A DNA stretch of 59,072 bases from an uncultured Subdoligranulum sp. (GCA_902496185.1 CABUZX010000007.1:1-59072), one strand, 5' to 3'. Positions 39,385 through 50,400 are shown, numbered from the stretch's first letter. The notes: a model not told the origin generated them from the letters alone. Numbers and translations: made by a program.

Positions 39385-40410
39385 ATGTACAGAAAAAAAA
39401 CAGTATTATTGTGTTCCGTAGCAAATCCCTCGCAAAAACCCGTGGGTATCGCCGTGTTTGTGAGTGACGGACAAAAAACTTCGGTAAGAGTGTCGGCAAA
39501 CGGTTCGTATCCGCATTTTTGGTTTGTGGCGGAAGCGGATGGTGTGGCGGTGTCCAAACAATTTTCAAAACCTTACAATTTTGAATTTAAGATGCCTCCT
39601 ACGTTGTTGGAAAAAGTTACCTGTCTTTTGATGGACGAAAATTTATCCCCGTTGTGTTTTGGCAGTAGCAGGGGGCACGTTTTGACGGTAGAGTTTAGCG
39701 AAAAAGCCCGTCGTCTGTGTGAGAAACGTTACGAGTCGAAAGCGACGGAGGAAAAATCGAAAGACGAGGGCGGTTTAAAAAAAGAATATTTTAACTTAAA
39801 GTCCGACGGCAAAGGCAAGAGAGATTGGGTTGAGTTGAGCGAGCAATCAAATCCGCCAACGGTTGCCGAAGAGGAGCTTTCTCCCACCACGGCAACCTTG
39901 TCCGCTGTAAATAATTTATCCCCGCCGTTGTTGTTGGATTTTGACGGGGCTTACGATAAATTCGTCGTGGCGACGGGTAATTATTACGGAAACGTATTTG
40001 ACGTGACGAAAGATATTGCCTCTACTAAAGACGCAAAGGTTAGCCTCAAGCAATACGCAAAAGCGTTGGAAGATTATTACGACAAAAGCAAGGCGGGAGG
40101 GTATCTTAAAAACGTATCGCAGGAACTGGAAAAAGTTTTTGAAGATTATCAACCGTATTTACCCTTGATGCGCAAGATCCAAGACAGTTTTTTTGTAAAA
40201 ATAACAGACGGCAAGGGCAATTTTTTTGCGTTAGGTTTGCTTCAGGAGGAGGGCAAGCCGACTCATATTTGCTACGCCTTGCCAAAGACTTCAAAAGCAA
40301 AGGATGACGCCTCGTTTTTGACTGTTTCCGTAAAAGACGACGACAAAAATATAGACTTTTGCCTTATTATGCAGTCGGCGGAAGATGGAAAAGTCTTTAA
40401 GGCGCAATAA
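39385..40410 (+). CDS. Protein of unknown function (341 residues)
   Basis: I do not recognise a family. Residues about 1-115 look like a beta-rich domain: MYRKKTVLLCSVANPSQKPV, 'ANGSYPHFWFVAEADG' and 'LLMDENLSPLCFGSSRGHVL'. Residues about 120-185 are a charged, Lys/Glu/Pro/Thr-rich linker, probably disordered. The C-terminal ~150 residues are a second domain with amphipathic helices ('SLKQYAKALEDYYDKSKAGG') and strands ('FFVKITDGKGNFFALGLLQE', 'HICYALPKTSKAKDD'). No signal peptide or membrane helix is present, so it is likely cytoplasmic. The gene is a single unit with a putative leaderless promoter and a downstream terminator. Codon use matches its neighbours. Confidence 0.75.
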   Translation: MYRKKTVLLCSVANPSQKPVGIAVFVSDGQKTSVRVSANGSYPHFWFVAEADGVAVSKQFSKPYNFEFKMPPTLLEKVTCLLMDENLSPLCFGSSRGHVLTVEFSEKARRLCEKRYESKATEEKSKDEGGLKKEYFNLKSDGKGKRDWVELSEQSNPPTVAEEELSPTTATLSAVNNLSPPLLLDFDGAYDKFVVATGNYYGNVFDVTKDIASTKDAKVSLKQYAKALEDYYDKSKAGGYLKNVSQELEKVFEDYQPYLPLMRKIQDSFFVKITDGKGNFFALGLLQEEGKPTHICYALPKTSKAKDDASFLTVSVKDDDKNIDFCLIMQSAEDGKVFKAQ

Positions 40411-40432
40411 ATTCTTGTTGTTTGGGGTTTTT

Positions 40433-40467
40433 AAACGCAGTTGATTTTTGTGTCACTGCGTTTTTGT
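40433..40467 (+). terminator. Terminator of the orphan gene
   Basis: AAACGCAGT (40433-40441) pairs perfectly with ACTGCGTTT (40455-40463) around a 13-base loop, followed by TTGTTTG. Confidence 0.7.
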
Positions 40468-40483
40468 TTGTTTTTGCGTTTTG

Positions 40484-40523
40484 GCTTTACTTTTTGCGCG
40501 TTCGTGGTATAATAAAAACCACG
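40484..40523 (+). promoter_or_regulatory. Promoter with overlapping inverted repeat, upstream of the TIGR04076 gene
   Basis: TTTACT (40484-40489), an 18-bp spacer and TG-G-TATAAT (40508-40513) make an extended -10 promoter. CGTGGT (40503-40508) and ACCACG (40518-40523) are perfect inverted arms straddling the -10 box, as a repressor operator would. The leader to the ATG at 40591 is about 70 bases. Confidence 0.6.
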
Positions 40524-40590
40524 CGGGGCTATGATTTTGTTTTTATTGTCAAAAGGTTCTCCGTTAGTCAATATGTTGGGGTGATATTTG

Positions 40591-40893
40591 ATGAAAAATG
40601 TAAAAATTACGGTTTTAAAAAAAGCCGAATACAAAGACTTGATGGAGCTGTACGAAAATCCTATTCAGCACGCTTGTGACGTGAGTTTAGGGCAGGTGTT
40701 TGTTTCTGTAGACGCAAAAAAACCGCAAGGTCTTTGCGATAGCGCGTGGGGAGTGTTGTTGCCTTTCGTGAGGGAGCTTGCTCTTGGTGGCGGAAATTTT
40801 TTCGACGGCTGGATGAAAAACGAAAAATCCGCCATGGTATCTTGCAACGACGGTTTTCGCCCCGTCAGTTTTTTGGTGGAGACGATAGATTAA
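40591..40893 (+). CDS. TIGR04076 family protein (function unknown)
   Basis: A 100-residue protein matching the TIGR04076 pattern: MKNVKITVLKKAEYKDLMEL, then a Cys in 'QHACDVSLGQVF', 'GLCDSAWGVLLPFVRELALGG', and the C-terminal 'SCNDGFRPVSFLVETI'. The three conserved cysteines suggest metal or redox chemistry, but no function is established to my knowledge. I chose the ATG at 40591; one more codon upstream (TTG at 40588) is the only longer reading. GGGGTG lies 8 bases before it. It is a single-gene unit whose promoter is covered by a palindrome, suggesting regulation by a local repressor. Confidence 0.82.
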   Translation: MKNVKITVLKKAEYKDLMELYENPIQHACDVSLGQVFVSVDAKKPQGLCDSAWGVLLPFVRELALGGGNFFDGWMKNEKSAMVSCNDGFRPVSFLVETID

Positions 40894-41012
40894 AATACCA
40901 AACTTAAAAGTTTTTTTAAGGCTTTTGATTGTCGTTGACTATAAAAAGATCGTTGGGTTTACAAAAAAGAAAAGAAACAAGCAAACAAGAATAATTTTTT
41001 TGCGACAAATAC

Positions 41013-41041
41013 TTGCAAAATTATTATTTTGTGGTTATAAT
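41013..41041 (+). promoter_or_regulatory. Promoter of the lipoprotein gene at 41096
   Basis: TTGCAA (41013-41018), a 17-bp spacer and a perfect TATAAT (41036-41041). The leader is about 48 bases with TAGGAG before the ATG. A weak AAACTT-AA-AAGTTT hairpin with a T-run near 40900 would end the preceding gene. Confidence 0.8.
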
Positions 41042-41095
41042 GATGAAGTATGTAAATTGTCAAGTTTTTTAATTGACTTTATTTAGGAGTGCAGT

Positions 41096-42529
41096 ATGAC
41101 AAAAAAGACACTTTTGGTTATATCTTTATTGCTGGTTATGATTTTCGCATTTGCGGGATGCGCAGGCGAAACTTTTAACTTTACCGCTCTTACCGTAGAA
41201 AGTATGTCGGGTGAACTCACAAGCAACGGCGGAGTATCTGTTGCATACAAGGGTTACACTTACTTTATCAACGGAAACGTTTCGTCTTATTCTATTGACA
41301 ATACTTTTGGCGAAGTTGAATATGGCGCAATTGTGAGAGTAAAGACCGCAAACCTTACTAACGGCACGTTTGCCGATAGAGAGATAGATACTTCGGATTA
41401 TCCCGAGGTGGAAGTTCTCGCGCCCAAGGCTGTTTATACGGCTGCGACGGGTAGCGCAAATTCCAACGGTATATTTATTTTTAACGACCGAATTTATTAT
41501 GCTACGCCCTCTACTACGAGAGACAAGGAAGGCGCTCTTCAAAACTCTTATCTTGATATTATGAGCGTTGCTCTCGACGGAACCGGCACGCAACGTATGT
41601 ATACCGTACCCGGCAATTCTTTTAATATGATGTTGGCTCAAAACGGCAACAACGTTTATGCAGTATACGTTAACGGCGAAAATCTCGTTTCGGTAAATAT
41701 TACTGACGCAAAACCGACGGAAACCACTCTTTCGGAACACGTAAGCGACGTTAAGTTTATTCCGTCAAAGGGTGTGGCGGTGTTTGCAGAAAGCATACCG
41801 GAAGAAGGTCACGAAGATCACGACCACGAGCCTACTCGCAATAGTTTTAGCATTTATACCGTAGGTGAAACGGAGGCTTCCATTTTGATTGACGGCGCAG
41901 GCGAAGACGTGTCTAAGGACGTTGTATTTACAATGGCTACCGTGACGGAAAATTACGTTTATTTTTCAGTTGCAAGCGACAACGCAGGTAGAGACGGACT
42001 TTATCGCGTGGGTGTGACGTCAAGAGACGTTGATTTTGACGCGCAATACTCGTCTTTAAAAGTCTCGAGTGAAAATCTTTTGTCTTCGGGGTTGGTTGCT
42101 CAAAACGGCGCGGAAGAAAATATCGTATTTTATAATGCAACAGAACATTACGTTCAACACTTTAACGTTTTGACGAAAGAAGTCAAAAATATGTTTTATT
42201 GCTCTTCTGCTCCTGCGTTTGTAAAGGTTGCCAACGGAAAAGTATTTTATACTTTGTCTGCAAAGCTCAAGTATTTCGTTTTGGAAGATTGTCTTGCGAG
42301 CACCCACAATGGAACTTACGCGAGAGAAGATCAAAACGTAGCGGTTACTTCTTGCGTAAACGCAGTCACGTGGTTGGAATACGACTTCTATCAAGATTAT
42401 ATGTTGTATCTTTCTACAACGACAGGTAGCGAAGTATATCTCGTTTATACCGACTACAACGACGAGGAAAGCGAGGACAAGGTAGAGTATTTTGTTGGCA
42501 AGTACGTCAACGTAACGACTACGAAATAA
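41096..42529 (+). CDS. Predicted lipoprotein with beta-propeller-like repeats
   Basis: A 477-residue secreted protein. MTKKTLLVISLLLVMIFAFA followed by GC is a lipoprotein signal peptide with the lipidated Cys at residue 22. The mature part is rich in repeated strand pairs of the type 'GYTYFING', 'DRIYYATPS', 'NNVYAVYVNGENLVSVN' and 'ENYVYFSVASDN', the look of a YWTD/DUF5050-like beta-propeller. Residues about 238-250 form an acidic His-rich loop (EEGHEDHDHEP) that could bind a metal. A TAGGAG ribosome site and strong promoter precede it. It is followed by a terminator, so it is a one-gene unit. The ligand is unknown; a sensing or binding role on the outer membrane face is inference. Confidence 0.8.
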   Translation: MTKKTLLVISLLLVMIFAFAGCAGETFNFTALTVESMSGELTSNGGVSVAYKGYTYFINGNVSSYSIDNTFGEVEYGAIVRVKTANLTNGTFADREIDTSDYPEVEVLAPKAVYTAATGSANSNGIFIFNDRIYYATPSTTRDKEGALQNSYLDIMSVALDGTGTQRMYTVPGNSFNMMLAQNGNNVYAVYVNGENLVSVNITDAKPTETTLSEHVSDVKFIPSKGVAVFAESIPEEGHEDHDHEPTRNSFSIYTVGETEASILIDGAGEDVSKDVVFTMATVTENYVYFSVASDNAGRDGLYRVGVTSRDVDFDAQYSSLKVSSENLLSSGLVAQNGAEENIVFYNATEHYVQHFNVLTKEVKNMFYCSSAPAFVKVANGKVFYTLSAKLKYFVLEDCLASTHNGTYAREDQNVAVTSCVNAVTWLEYDFYQDYMLYLSTTTGSEVYLVYTDYNDEESEDKVEYFVGKYVNVTTTK

Positions 42530-42555
42530 CAAAATTTGCAAAAACAAACAATACG

Positions 42556-42582
42556 CGCCGACAAACGTCGGCGTTAGTTTTT
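42556..42582 (+). terminator. Terminator of the lipoprotein gene
   Basis: CGCCGAC (42556-42562) pairs perfectly with GTCGGCG (42567-42573) around AAAC, followed by TTAGTTTTT. Confidence 0.85.
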
Positions 42583-42624
42583 AAAATATAAAATCACAAA
42601 AATAATTTGTTGTAGGTAAAAACA

Positions 42625-44067
42625 ATGGAAAACAAGCAAGAAAGACAATTTGTAAAAGAAATCGCAGATATAAAAAGTAATTTTCCCCAATGGTACACTG
42701 ACGTTGTTTTAAAAACAGAGTTGGCGGATTACGGTCCTACCAAGGGTTGTATGATAATACGTCCTTACGGTTACGCCGTGTGGGAAAATATTCAAAAGGA
42801 GCTTGACGCTCGTTTTAAGGCAACGGGACACAAAAACTGTTACTTTCCTATGCTGATACCGCTTTCGCTTTTGGAGAAGGAAGCGGAACACGTAGAGGGG
42901 TTTGCTCCCGAGGTTGCAATGGTCACCAAAGCAGGGGGCGAAACGCTTGCCGAGCCGTTGGTAATAAGGCCCACGAGCGAGACCATTATTTGCGACACCT
43001 ATAGCAAATGGGTGCAATCATACCGTGATTTGCCACTCAAATACAATCAATGGGCAAACGTTTTGCGTTGGGAAAAAACCACTCGTCCGTTTTTGCGTAC
43101 TAGCGAGTTTTTGTGGCAAGAAGGTCACACCGTTCACGCAACCAAGGAAGAAGCCCTTAAAGAAACTGTCGATATGTTGCATCTTTACGCCGAATTTGCC
43201 GAAAACGTATTGGCTTTGCCTACTTTGATTGGCAAAAAGACGGAAAAGGAAAAGTTTGCGGGCGCGGAAAGTACTTACGGTATGGAAGCAATGATGCAAG
43301 ACGGCAAGAGTTTGCAAGCAGGCACTACGCATCACTTTGGCGACAAATTTTCTCGCGCGTACGATATTCAATATCTTGACAAGGACGGCACTCACAAATA
43401 CGCGTGGCAAACGAGCTGGGGTGTATCTACTCGCTTGATTGGGGCTATTATTATGGCTCACGGCGACCAAAGAGGGTTGGTTTTGCCACCGCCGGTCGCG
43501 CCTATTCAAGTTGTGGTTATTCCTGTTGCAATGCACAAGGACGGAGTAGTGGAGGCAACGCAAAATCTCGTAGAAAGATTGGTAAAAGCAGGACTTAGGG
43601 CGGAAGGAGATTTTTCCGACCAGTCTCCCGGTTGGAAATTTAACCAATACGAGATGAAGGGCGTACCGCTTCGCTTGGAGTTGGGACCGCGCGACATTGA
43701 ACAGGGTGTTGCCGTCGCCGTTAGACGCGATACGGGCGAAAAGTTTACTTTGCAATTGGCTAATATCGAGAGCGACGTGGTTGAATTGATGGCTAAAATC
43801 CGCCTTAATATGTACGAAAAAGCCAAGGCTTTCCGTGATTCGCATATCTTAGAGGCGCGCACTATGGACGAGTTGGAAAGAGTTCTTAACGGTGGCAACT
43901 TTGCAAAGGTAATGTGGTGCGGAGACAAGGATTGCGAAAAGCAAATCAAGGAAAGATTTCAGGCGACAATCAGGGTTATGCCCTTTGACCAAACTCCTTT
44001 TGATACAAAATGTGTTTGCGGTGACGAAAAGGCAACTATAGTGGCTTACGTTGCGCGCGCGTATTAA
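42625..44067 (+). CDS. proS: Prolyl-tRNA synthetase, archaeal/eukaryotic type
   Basis: A 480-residue class II synthetase charging tRNA-Pro. Motif 1 region 'GCMIIRPYGYAVWENIQ', motif 2 'QWANVLRWEKTTRPFLRTSEF' and 'LVIRPTSET' are present, with motif 3 in 'HGDQRGLVLPPPVAP'. It lacks the editing insertion of the E. coli type. Instead it has the C-terminal extension with a four-Cys zinc site ('MWCGDKDCEKQ' and 'TKCVCGDEKA') and the final YVARAY, the hallmark of the archaeal/eukaryotic type found in some Bacillota, Mycoplasma and Thermus. No T-box leader is visible in the 95 bases upstream. The ribosome site (TAGGT) is modest. Confidence 0.97.
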   Translation: MENKQERQFVKEIADIKSNFPQWYTDVVLKTELADYGPTKGCMIIRPYGYAVWENIQKELDARFKATGHKNCYFPMLIPLSLLEKEAEHVEGFAPEVAMVTKAGGETLAEPLVIRPTSETIICDTYSKWVQSYRDLPLKYNQWANVLRWEKTTRPFLRTSEFLWQEGHTVHATKEEALKETVDMLHLYAEFAENVLALPTLIGKKTEKEKFAGAESTYGMEAMMQDGKSLQAGTTHHFGDKFSRAYDIQYLDKDGTHKYAWQTSWGVSTRLIGAIIMAHGDQRGLVLPPPVAPIQVVVIPVAMHKDGVVEATQNLVERLVKAGLRAEGDFSDQSPGWKFNQYEMKGVPLRLELGPRDIEQGVAVAVRRDTGEKFTLQLANIESDVVELMAKIRLNMYEKAKAFRDSHILEARTMDELERVLNGGNFAKVMWCGDKDCEKQIKERFQATIRVMPFDQTPFDTKCVCGDEKATIVAYVARAY

Positions 44068-44094
44068 TAAAAAGGATTTATATTGTATAATTTT

Positions 44095-44123
44095 AAAACC
44101 TTCCGTTTTAAGGAAGGTTTTTT
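44095..44123 (+). terminator. Terminator of proS
   Basis: AAAACCTTCC (44095-44104) pairs with GGAAGGTTTT (44112-44121) around GTTTTAA and runs into six Ts. From here to 44331 the sequence is AT-rich and I see no gene. Confidence 0.9.
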
Positions 44124-44331
44124 CACTTTTTGCTACTTAAAGATGAATTTGTTTTGAAATAATTTTGAAATAAAAATAATATAAAATATAATACGGGTAT
44201 TAGATTAAAATTTTTTATACTCCCCAAAAAGCTCTACAATAATACTGCTGTTTTTAAAAGCACTAATTTTGTGTTTTTTTTGATGAGATTTTGAAAAATG
44301 TCGACAAATTATCCTTTTTTTAAAAAATGAG

Positions 44332-44361
44332 TTGACGAAATGTGATGTGATGTAATAAAAT
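44332..44361 (+). promoter_or_regulatory. Promoter of the giant lipoprotein gene
   Basis: TTGACG (44332-44337), an 18-bp spacer and TAAAAT (44356-44361). It leaves a leader of about 120 bases. Confidence 0.65.
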
Positions 44362-44434
44362 ATCAATATCGTTATAACTACTTGGGTGTATTCTACCTAT
44401 TTGCTAAAAAATAAGCTAAAACAGGATAAAAACA

Positions 44435-44450
44435 TAGGCTTAAAAGCCTA
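44435..44450 (+). promoter_or_regulatory. Hairpin in the leader of the giant gene
   Basis: TAGGCTT-AA-AAGCCTA is a perfect 16-base palindrome. It is not followed by Ts, so it is more likely an mRNA-stabilising or protein-binding hairpin than a terminator. AAAGGAGG follows shortly before the ATG. Confidence 0.45.
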
Positions 44451-44488
44451 AAAAACAACATAAAAACCAACACTAAAAGGAGGAACTT

Positions 44489-47400
44489 ATGAAAACGAAG
44501 AAAAGGCTATTAGTAGGACTTTTGGCTCTCGTAGTATTGTTGTCACTTACGTTGACGTTTGTGGCATGTCAAGAAAAAGAGCCACCTACGCCTCCGTTTA
44601 CCGCGCAAGGTGAAGAAGCAGTATACTATTGCGACGGCGCAAGCGGAGAAGAAACGATAGAGCTCAAGAATGGCATCGTTGTTTTGAAGTTAGCCGGAGA
44701 CAACAAGAGTGGTACTTACGTCTACACTAAAGACAGTAAGGAAATAACTCTTACTTTCTCCGAAACGGACAAAACAATGGGTCGTCTTGACGTAAACACA
44801 GGAGTCTTTACGCTCCTATACGGACAAACGAACTATGAGTTGATCAAAAAGGTCAATTACGTAGTTAGTTACGACGTGGACGGAGGTAGCGCCGTACAAT
44901 CTACCGAGGTAATAAACGGTAGAGGTATAGCAAGACCTGCAGACCCCTCGAAGGCGGGATACATATTTGCAGGTTGGTATACCGACTCGGCTAAGACAAC
45001 TGCATTTAACTTTAAGACGGACAAAATTACGGCAGACACAACGTTGTACGCCAAATTTGTTCAACAAACCGACGGAGCAGGCGAATTTACCGTAGAGCTT
45101 ATCCAAGACGGTCAGCTTTATGAAAGCAGAATAACCAATAATGGATATTTGCACAACCTTCCGGAATTGACCGAAACGGGCAAAACGTTCCTTGGTTGGT
45201 GGATTAGCGACTCTCGCGAAGAGAGCAAATTGACTCGTCAATACTTTGACAACGAAAAAATTGTAGAAAATACAAAGTTGTTTGCAGTATGGGCAGGCGA
45301 TTTGCCAACAGTATCCGTATTCAGCAATCAAATAACTTGGAATGCTGTGGCGGAAGGAAAAATAGGCTATAACTACGTCGTACAAAACGTTGCTACTGGC
45401 ACCGTTCTCAAGCAAGGTAAAGTCGAAAACACCGTTGTGGAAGTAGATTTTGCTAGCGCTCCAGCCGGCGTGTACGAAGTTTCCGTTACCGTAAACGGAC
45501 AAACAGGCAAAGCTTATTACAGCAACAAGGCTTTGGCAAGAGTTTCTTTGTTTGAAGTAGACGGCAACGACCTTATGTTCAACAAAGTTGACAATGCAAC
45601 TGATTATCTCGTTCAAATTATTTGTGGCGATCCTTCGCACGTACATACGTTTGAATCTCTTAACGGTTCGGCAACTTACAACTTTGCTGATTGCCAAATT
45701 GGCGAAAACGGTTATCAATTTGTAGTAAAAGCAGTATCTGAAGGATTTATTGAATCCGTTTCGGACGTTTTTGTCTACAATCGTAGCCTTGGTGAAATAA
45801 CCAACCTTACTCACAATACCAATAATGAAACCGTTACCTGGGACGCAGTAGAAGGCGCAACCAGCTACACTGTAAAAATCACCGTGGGTGATGCAGAGCC
45901 AGAAGTAAAAACGGTTTATTCTGAAAGTGTCTTTGTAGGCGACTATAGAGGCAACATTAAGGTAGAAGTTGTTTCCGTAGCATTCGGATATCATTCCACA
46001 ACAGGCGCTCTTTCGTACACCAGTACGAGATTACCTGCTCCAACAAACATTAGAGTTAACGGCTCTACGATTTCGTGGGACGCAGTAGAGGGCGCAATCA
46101 GCTATACGGTAAGCATTGACGGCAAAGAATACGTTGCAACAACAAACTCTATGACGATTTCAGAGTTTGAAGCCGGCAAGGAAGAATATAAGATTTCCAT
46201 CAGAGCAAATGCTCAAACGGTAGCGGACAATTCTTTGTATTCTGAAGAATTTACGGCAAAATACGGCGTAATGGGCGATACAATCGTTTACGAAAACAAC
46301 GTTTTGTATTGGGACGCAGTATTTGGTTCTGTAAAATACGTTATTATCATTAACGCAGGCACAGAAGACGAAGTTACTTACGAAGTAACCGACGGTAGCT
46401 TGTCTTTCGTTGTTACTTGGCCAAAAGCAGGTGAAAACACCATTTCCGTTTATAGTGTAGACAAAGATGGAAAAAAATCTGAAACGGTATCAACAAAAGT
46501 AACGACTTATGAAATTAAATTTGAAGTAGGCACAAACAACGTTCCTATTGATTCAATGTACAAAGCATTGGGTGATGAATACGAATTGCCACAAGCAACG
46601 GCAAACGGTCTTACCTTCCAAGGTTGGTATGACAATGCCGACTATCAATCTGCAAAACGTTACGAAGATACCGGCGTTATGGCAGGCGATATGGTAGTAT
46701 ATGCAGGTTGGACAAATATTAAATACGTCATCACGTTAGACGCGGGCGAAGAAGGTGTTCTTGCAGAAGATCAAAAAACTGCAATGGTAGAATACGGCGC
46801 ATCTTACGTATTGCCCATACCGACCTCTACGGATACTAACAAGGTTTTTGCCGGTTGGTATACCGAACCGAGAGGAACAGGTCGTGCATACACTGACTAT
46901 TCGGGCGAGTCTACAACGGGTTATCCAGAAGCAAACGATAGAACTTTGTATGCTGCTTGGATAGAGCTCTTTAACTTTAGAGCATATCAAAACCCAGCAA
47001 ATAACGAATACGAATTTTTGTACGTAGAAGCAGGTCCCGGTATTTCACTTGTTACCGAGATTACCATCCCGGCAATTTACAACGGTACTGTGACTTACAT
47101 GGAAGCGTATGAAAACGAGCTTGGTGAAACCGAATATCGTCAAAGACAAAGAACAGGCGCGTTTGAGGTAAAGAGAATTTCTAACAACGCCTTTAAGTCT
47201 TGTACCAAACTTGTAACGGTTAGAATCCCGAGCACTATTGAGTTGGTGGCTTGGAGCTCACAAGGTATGTATTATTCTACCGGTATGGGCGCGTTTGCAA
47301 GTTGTTCGGCTATCAAAACTTATTTCGTTTATGACGTAAACGATCCTACCAAGGAAGTTGTAAATATTGTTACTGATCCCACGAAGGAAACCTTGATAGA

Positions 47401-50400
47401 CGAAGATAATCGTTATTGGTCAAAAGACGGCGTATTGTTCTTAAACGACAAAACAAGTGGCGAAGTAGAAGTTACCGCATGGCCGTACGCTAAGAATGAT
47501 GCTATTTATACCGTACCTTACGGTGTAACAAATATTCCGCAATATACTTTCTATGCTGCAAAATTTACAGAAGTTTATTTGCCCTCAACTATAAGAAAAC
47601 TCAATAAGTATTCTTTCTATTCGGCAAGTAGCTTAACGTCTATAGTATTTATGGAGCCAAGTGATGGCCAAACAGCATCAAACGCTTTGGAATTGTCATC
47701 TGGCGATAACGCTGCTATTTATTCATGCTCTAAGCTTGTTTCCATTACCTTCCCGAGAAGACTTAAGACCTTCGACGGTGAAACAATTAAGAGCTGTAGC
47801 AAACTTGCTGTTATCTTAATAGGTGATGATGAAACTAAAGTCGGCGACAACTATGCATCTATTTCCTTTAAGAATGCAAGTGGCGAAATAGTCGGTTCTG
47901 CTGTTACTGACAGAACTAAGACAAGATTGGTATACGTACCGAGAGGATACTTGGGCACAACCGCGTATGACGAGGCCGGCGTAGAAATAGGTACTGCGTT
48001 TAGAGTACCGGCAGGTATTTCCGTTATTGAGTCATGGGCGTTTGGTGGTAGCAGTTCTACCTATGCAAACTCCTTTACTCACGTCTATATTCCAGGCTCA
48101 GTCACAAGGATTGAAGAAAGCGCTTTCCACTATTGTAGCAAGATGACAAGTCTCATCTTTGAAGGCAAAGTAGACGATCCTGACTTGACGATTTGCACTT
48201 ATGCTTTCTATTACTGCTCTGGTCTTACGGAATTAACCCTTCCTGCAAACCTCCGCACAATTGAAGAATACGCATTTGCAAGTACTACAAAACTCACAAC
48301 GATTTACGTTGAAACAAACCGTGACTACGTAAATTATGCAAACCAAGCATTTGCAACAAAAGTAACTTCGGGCATGGGTACGTTCTACGTAACAGACTTG
48401 CACATTGGACCATACGCTCCAGAAATGAATATTACCGGCGTATTTGGTAATACAAAGCTCGCATCTGTTAAGGTTGACGAAAACAACTTGTTCTACAAAG
48501 CAGACGAAGAAGGCGTTTTGTTTAACCGTTCTGGAACAAAAATCTTGTTCTACCCAATGGGTAAAGCAGGCGCTTACGTAATCCCCAAATCGGTTACAGA
48601 GATAGGTCCGTCAATCTTTGCAGAAAGAACTTTGTTGACGGAAGTCACAATTCACGCAGGTGTTTCCTTGATCGGCGCCAACGCCTTTGACGGCTGTGAT
48701 GGTCTTGTAAAAGTTGTCTTTGAAAAGACTCCCGCAGGTCAAACTCCGGTAGACCTCGTGTTGGAAGAATTTGCATTTACTGATTGTCAGTACTTGCCTG
48801 AGTTTGAAGTACCTGCGCGTACTGTCAAGATTGGCGATCAATGTTTCCGTTATTGCTATCGTCTTGCAGATTTCTCCTTTGAAGAAAGCGCAAGCGCTAA
48901 GGAACTCACCATTGGTCACTATGCCTTTGCTAGCATGGGTAACAACACTACACAACACATTACCGATATAAGATTGCCTGACCGTGTAACGGAAATTGGT
49001 AACCACGCGTTTAGTAGCTGTTCTTACTTAGAGACCGTTTATATCCCCGCAAGCGTTACAAAGATGGGCTTCTACGTTGAGAGAAACGTAACGGTTTACG
49101 GTGTAGACGCACAAGGTAACGAAACTGTATCTATGACTCCTGAAAAGAGAGAAGTTTTGGCAAACTTTGGTGTCTTCTCAAGCTGTACAAGATTAAAGTC
49201 CATTACTGTTGACCCCGCAAACAAATACTTTAAGTCCATTGACGGCGTATTGTATGCAACTGAATATAACGCAGCAAATATTACGGGCAACACCAACATT
49301 TCGTTAGACGACACAACGAAGTATTACGACTTTATTGACGATAGGTTTTATGACAATACCGACGGTACTGTTAAGTACTTGTTGATTTGCCCAGCCGGTA
49401 ATATCGGCGTAGACGGAACGCTTACTATACCCAACAGCGTTATGGCATTGGGATACTACGCTTTCTACTACAACGGACATACCTCTTACTTTGACAGAGG
49501 TGTTGAAACAATACAATTTAGTAAGGACGTTATTGAAAACCGTCGTGATAATGAACTTGTCGTTAACAACAACGCATTCTATTATTCTTATAAATTAAAG
49601 AGCGTTTCTTTGCCAAAGGGTGTTAACGCTATTTCAAAGTATATGTTCTATTATTGCCAAGCGTTGGAACAAGTTAACATCCCCAACACGGTAGCATCGA
49701 TGGATCAGTACTCATTCTATTCTTGCCCGTTGTTAGAAACTATCAACTTTGAGGACACGACCCCGGGCGAAACACCCGTACCGCTTGTAATTAAAGATGG
49801 TACTTCTTCCGCCGGCGTAATTTACTCCTGCGCAAAACTTAAGAACCTTACCCTGCCAGAACGTACCGTTTCTATCGGTTATTATTCATTTGCCGTTACT
49901 ACGATAAACAATTTCTACTTGCCTTCCACCTTGGAAGTAATCGGCGAATATGCTTTCTACAACAGTACTTCTCTCCGTTCAATAAGCTTCCCCAACGGTT
50001 TGAAAGATCCTACGATTGCTTCTGACGGTACAATTAGAGGTTTGATAATTCAAGAAAGAGCCTTCTATACTTCTCAAACGACAAAAAATTTGACTAACGT
50101 AGAGTTGCCAGAAGGCGTTACCCACATTGGTTACTACGCGTTTTACGGACAAAATAAACTCACGAGCATTCATTTACCAAGCACTTTGGTAGAAATGGGT
50201 AAAATGTATCGTACGACTACGGGCACGACTCTTGGTTACGTATTTTACAACTGTACTGGTCTTACTAACGTGACCTTTGCGCCTAATTGCAAGCTGGATA
50301 CAATATACAATAGAACTTTCTATGCTTGTACGTCGCTTGAGTCTATTGAAATCCCCGCAGCAGTAAAAGTAATTGATACTTATGCGTTTAGTGGTTGTTC

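Noticed and set aside
42530..42624. T-box leader upstream of proS
   Set aside because: The gap is only 95 bases and includes the upstream gene's terminator. No T-box sequence or specifier hairpin is visible.
43018..43845. 275-codon minus-strand frame opposite proS
   Set aside because: Antisense shadow; no ribosome site, and the conserved synthetase motifs lie on the plus strand.
44816..45994. 392-codon open frame on the minus strand opposite the giant gene
   Set aside because: It lies wholly antisense to a strongly supported gene, has no ribosome site, and its translation looks random (Cys/Phe/Arg-rich). It is a by-product of the codon pattern on the other strand.
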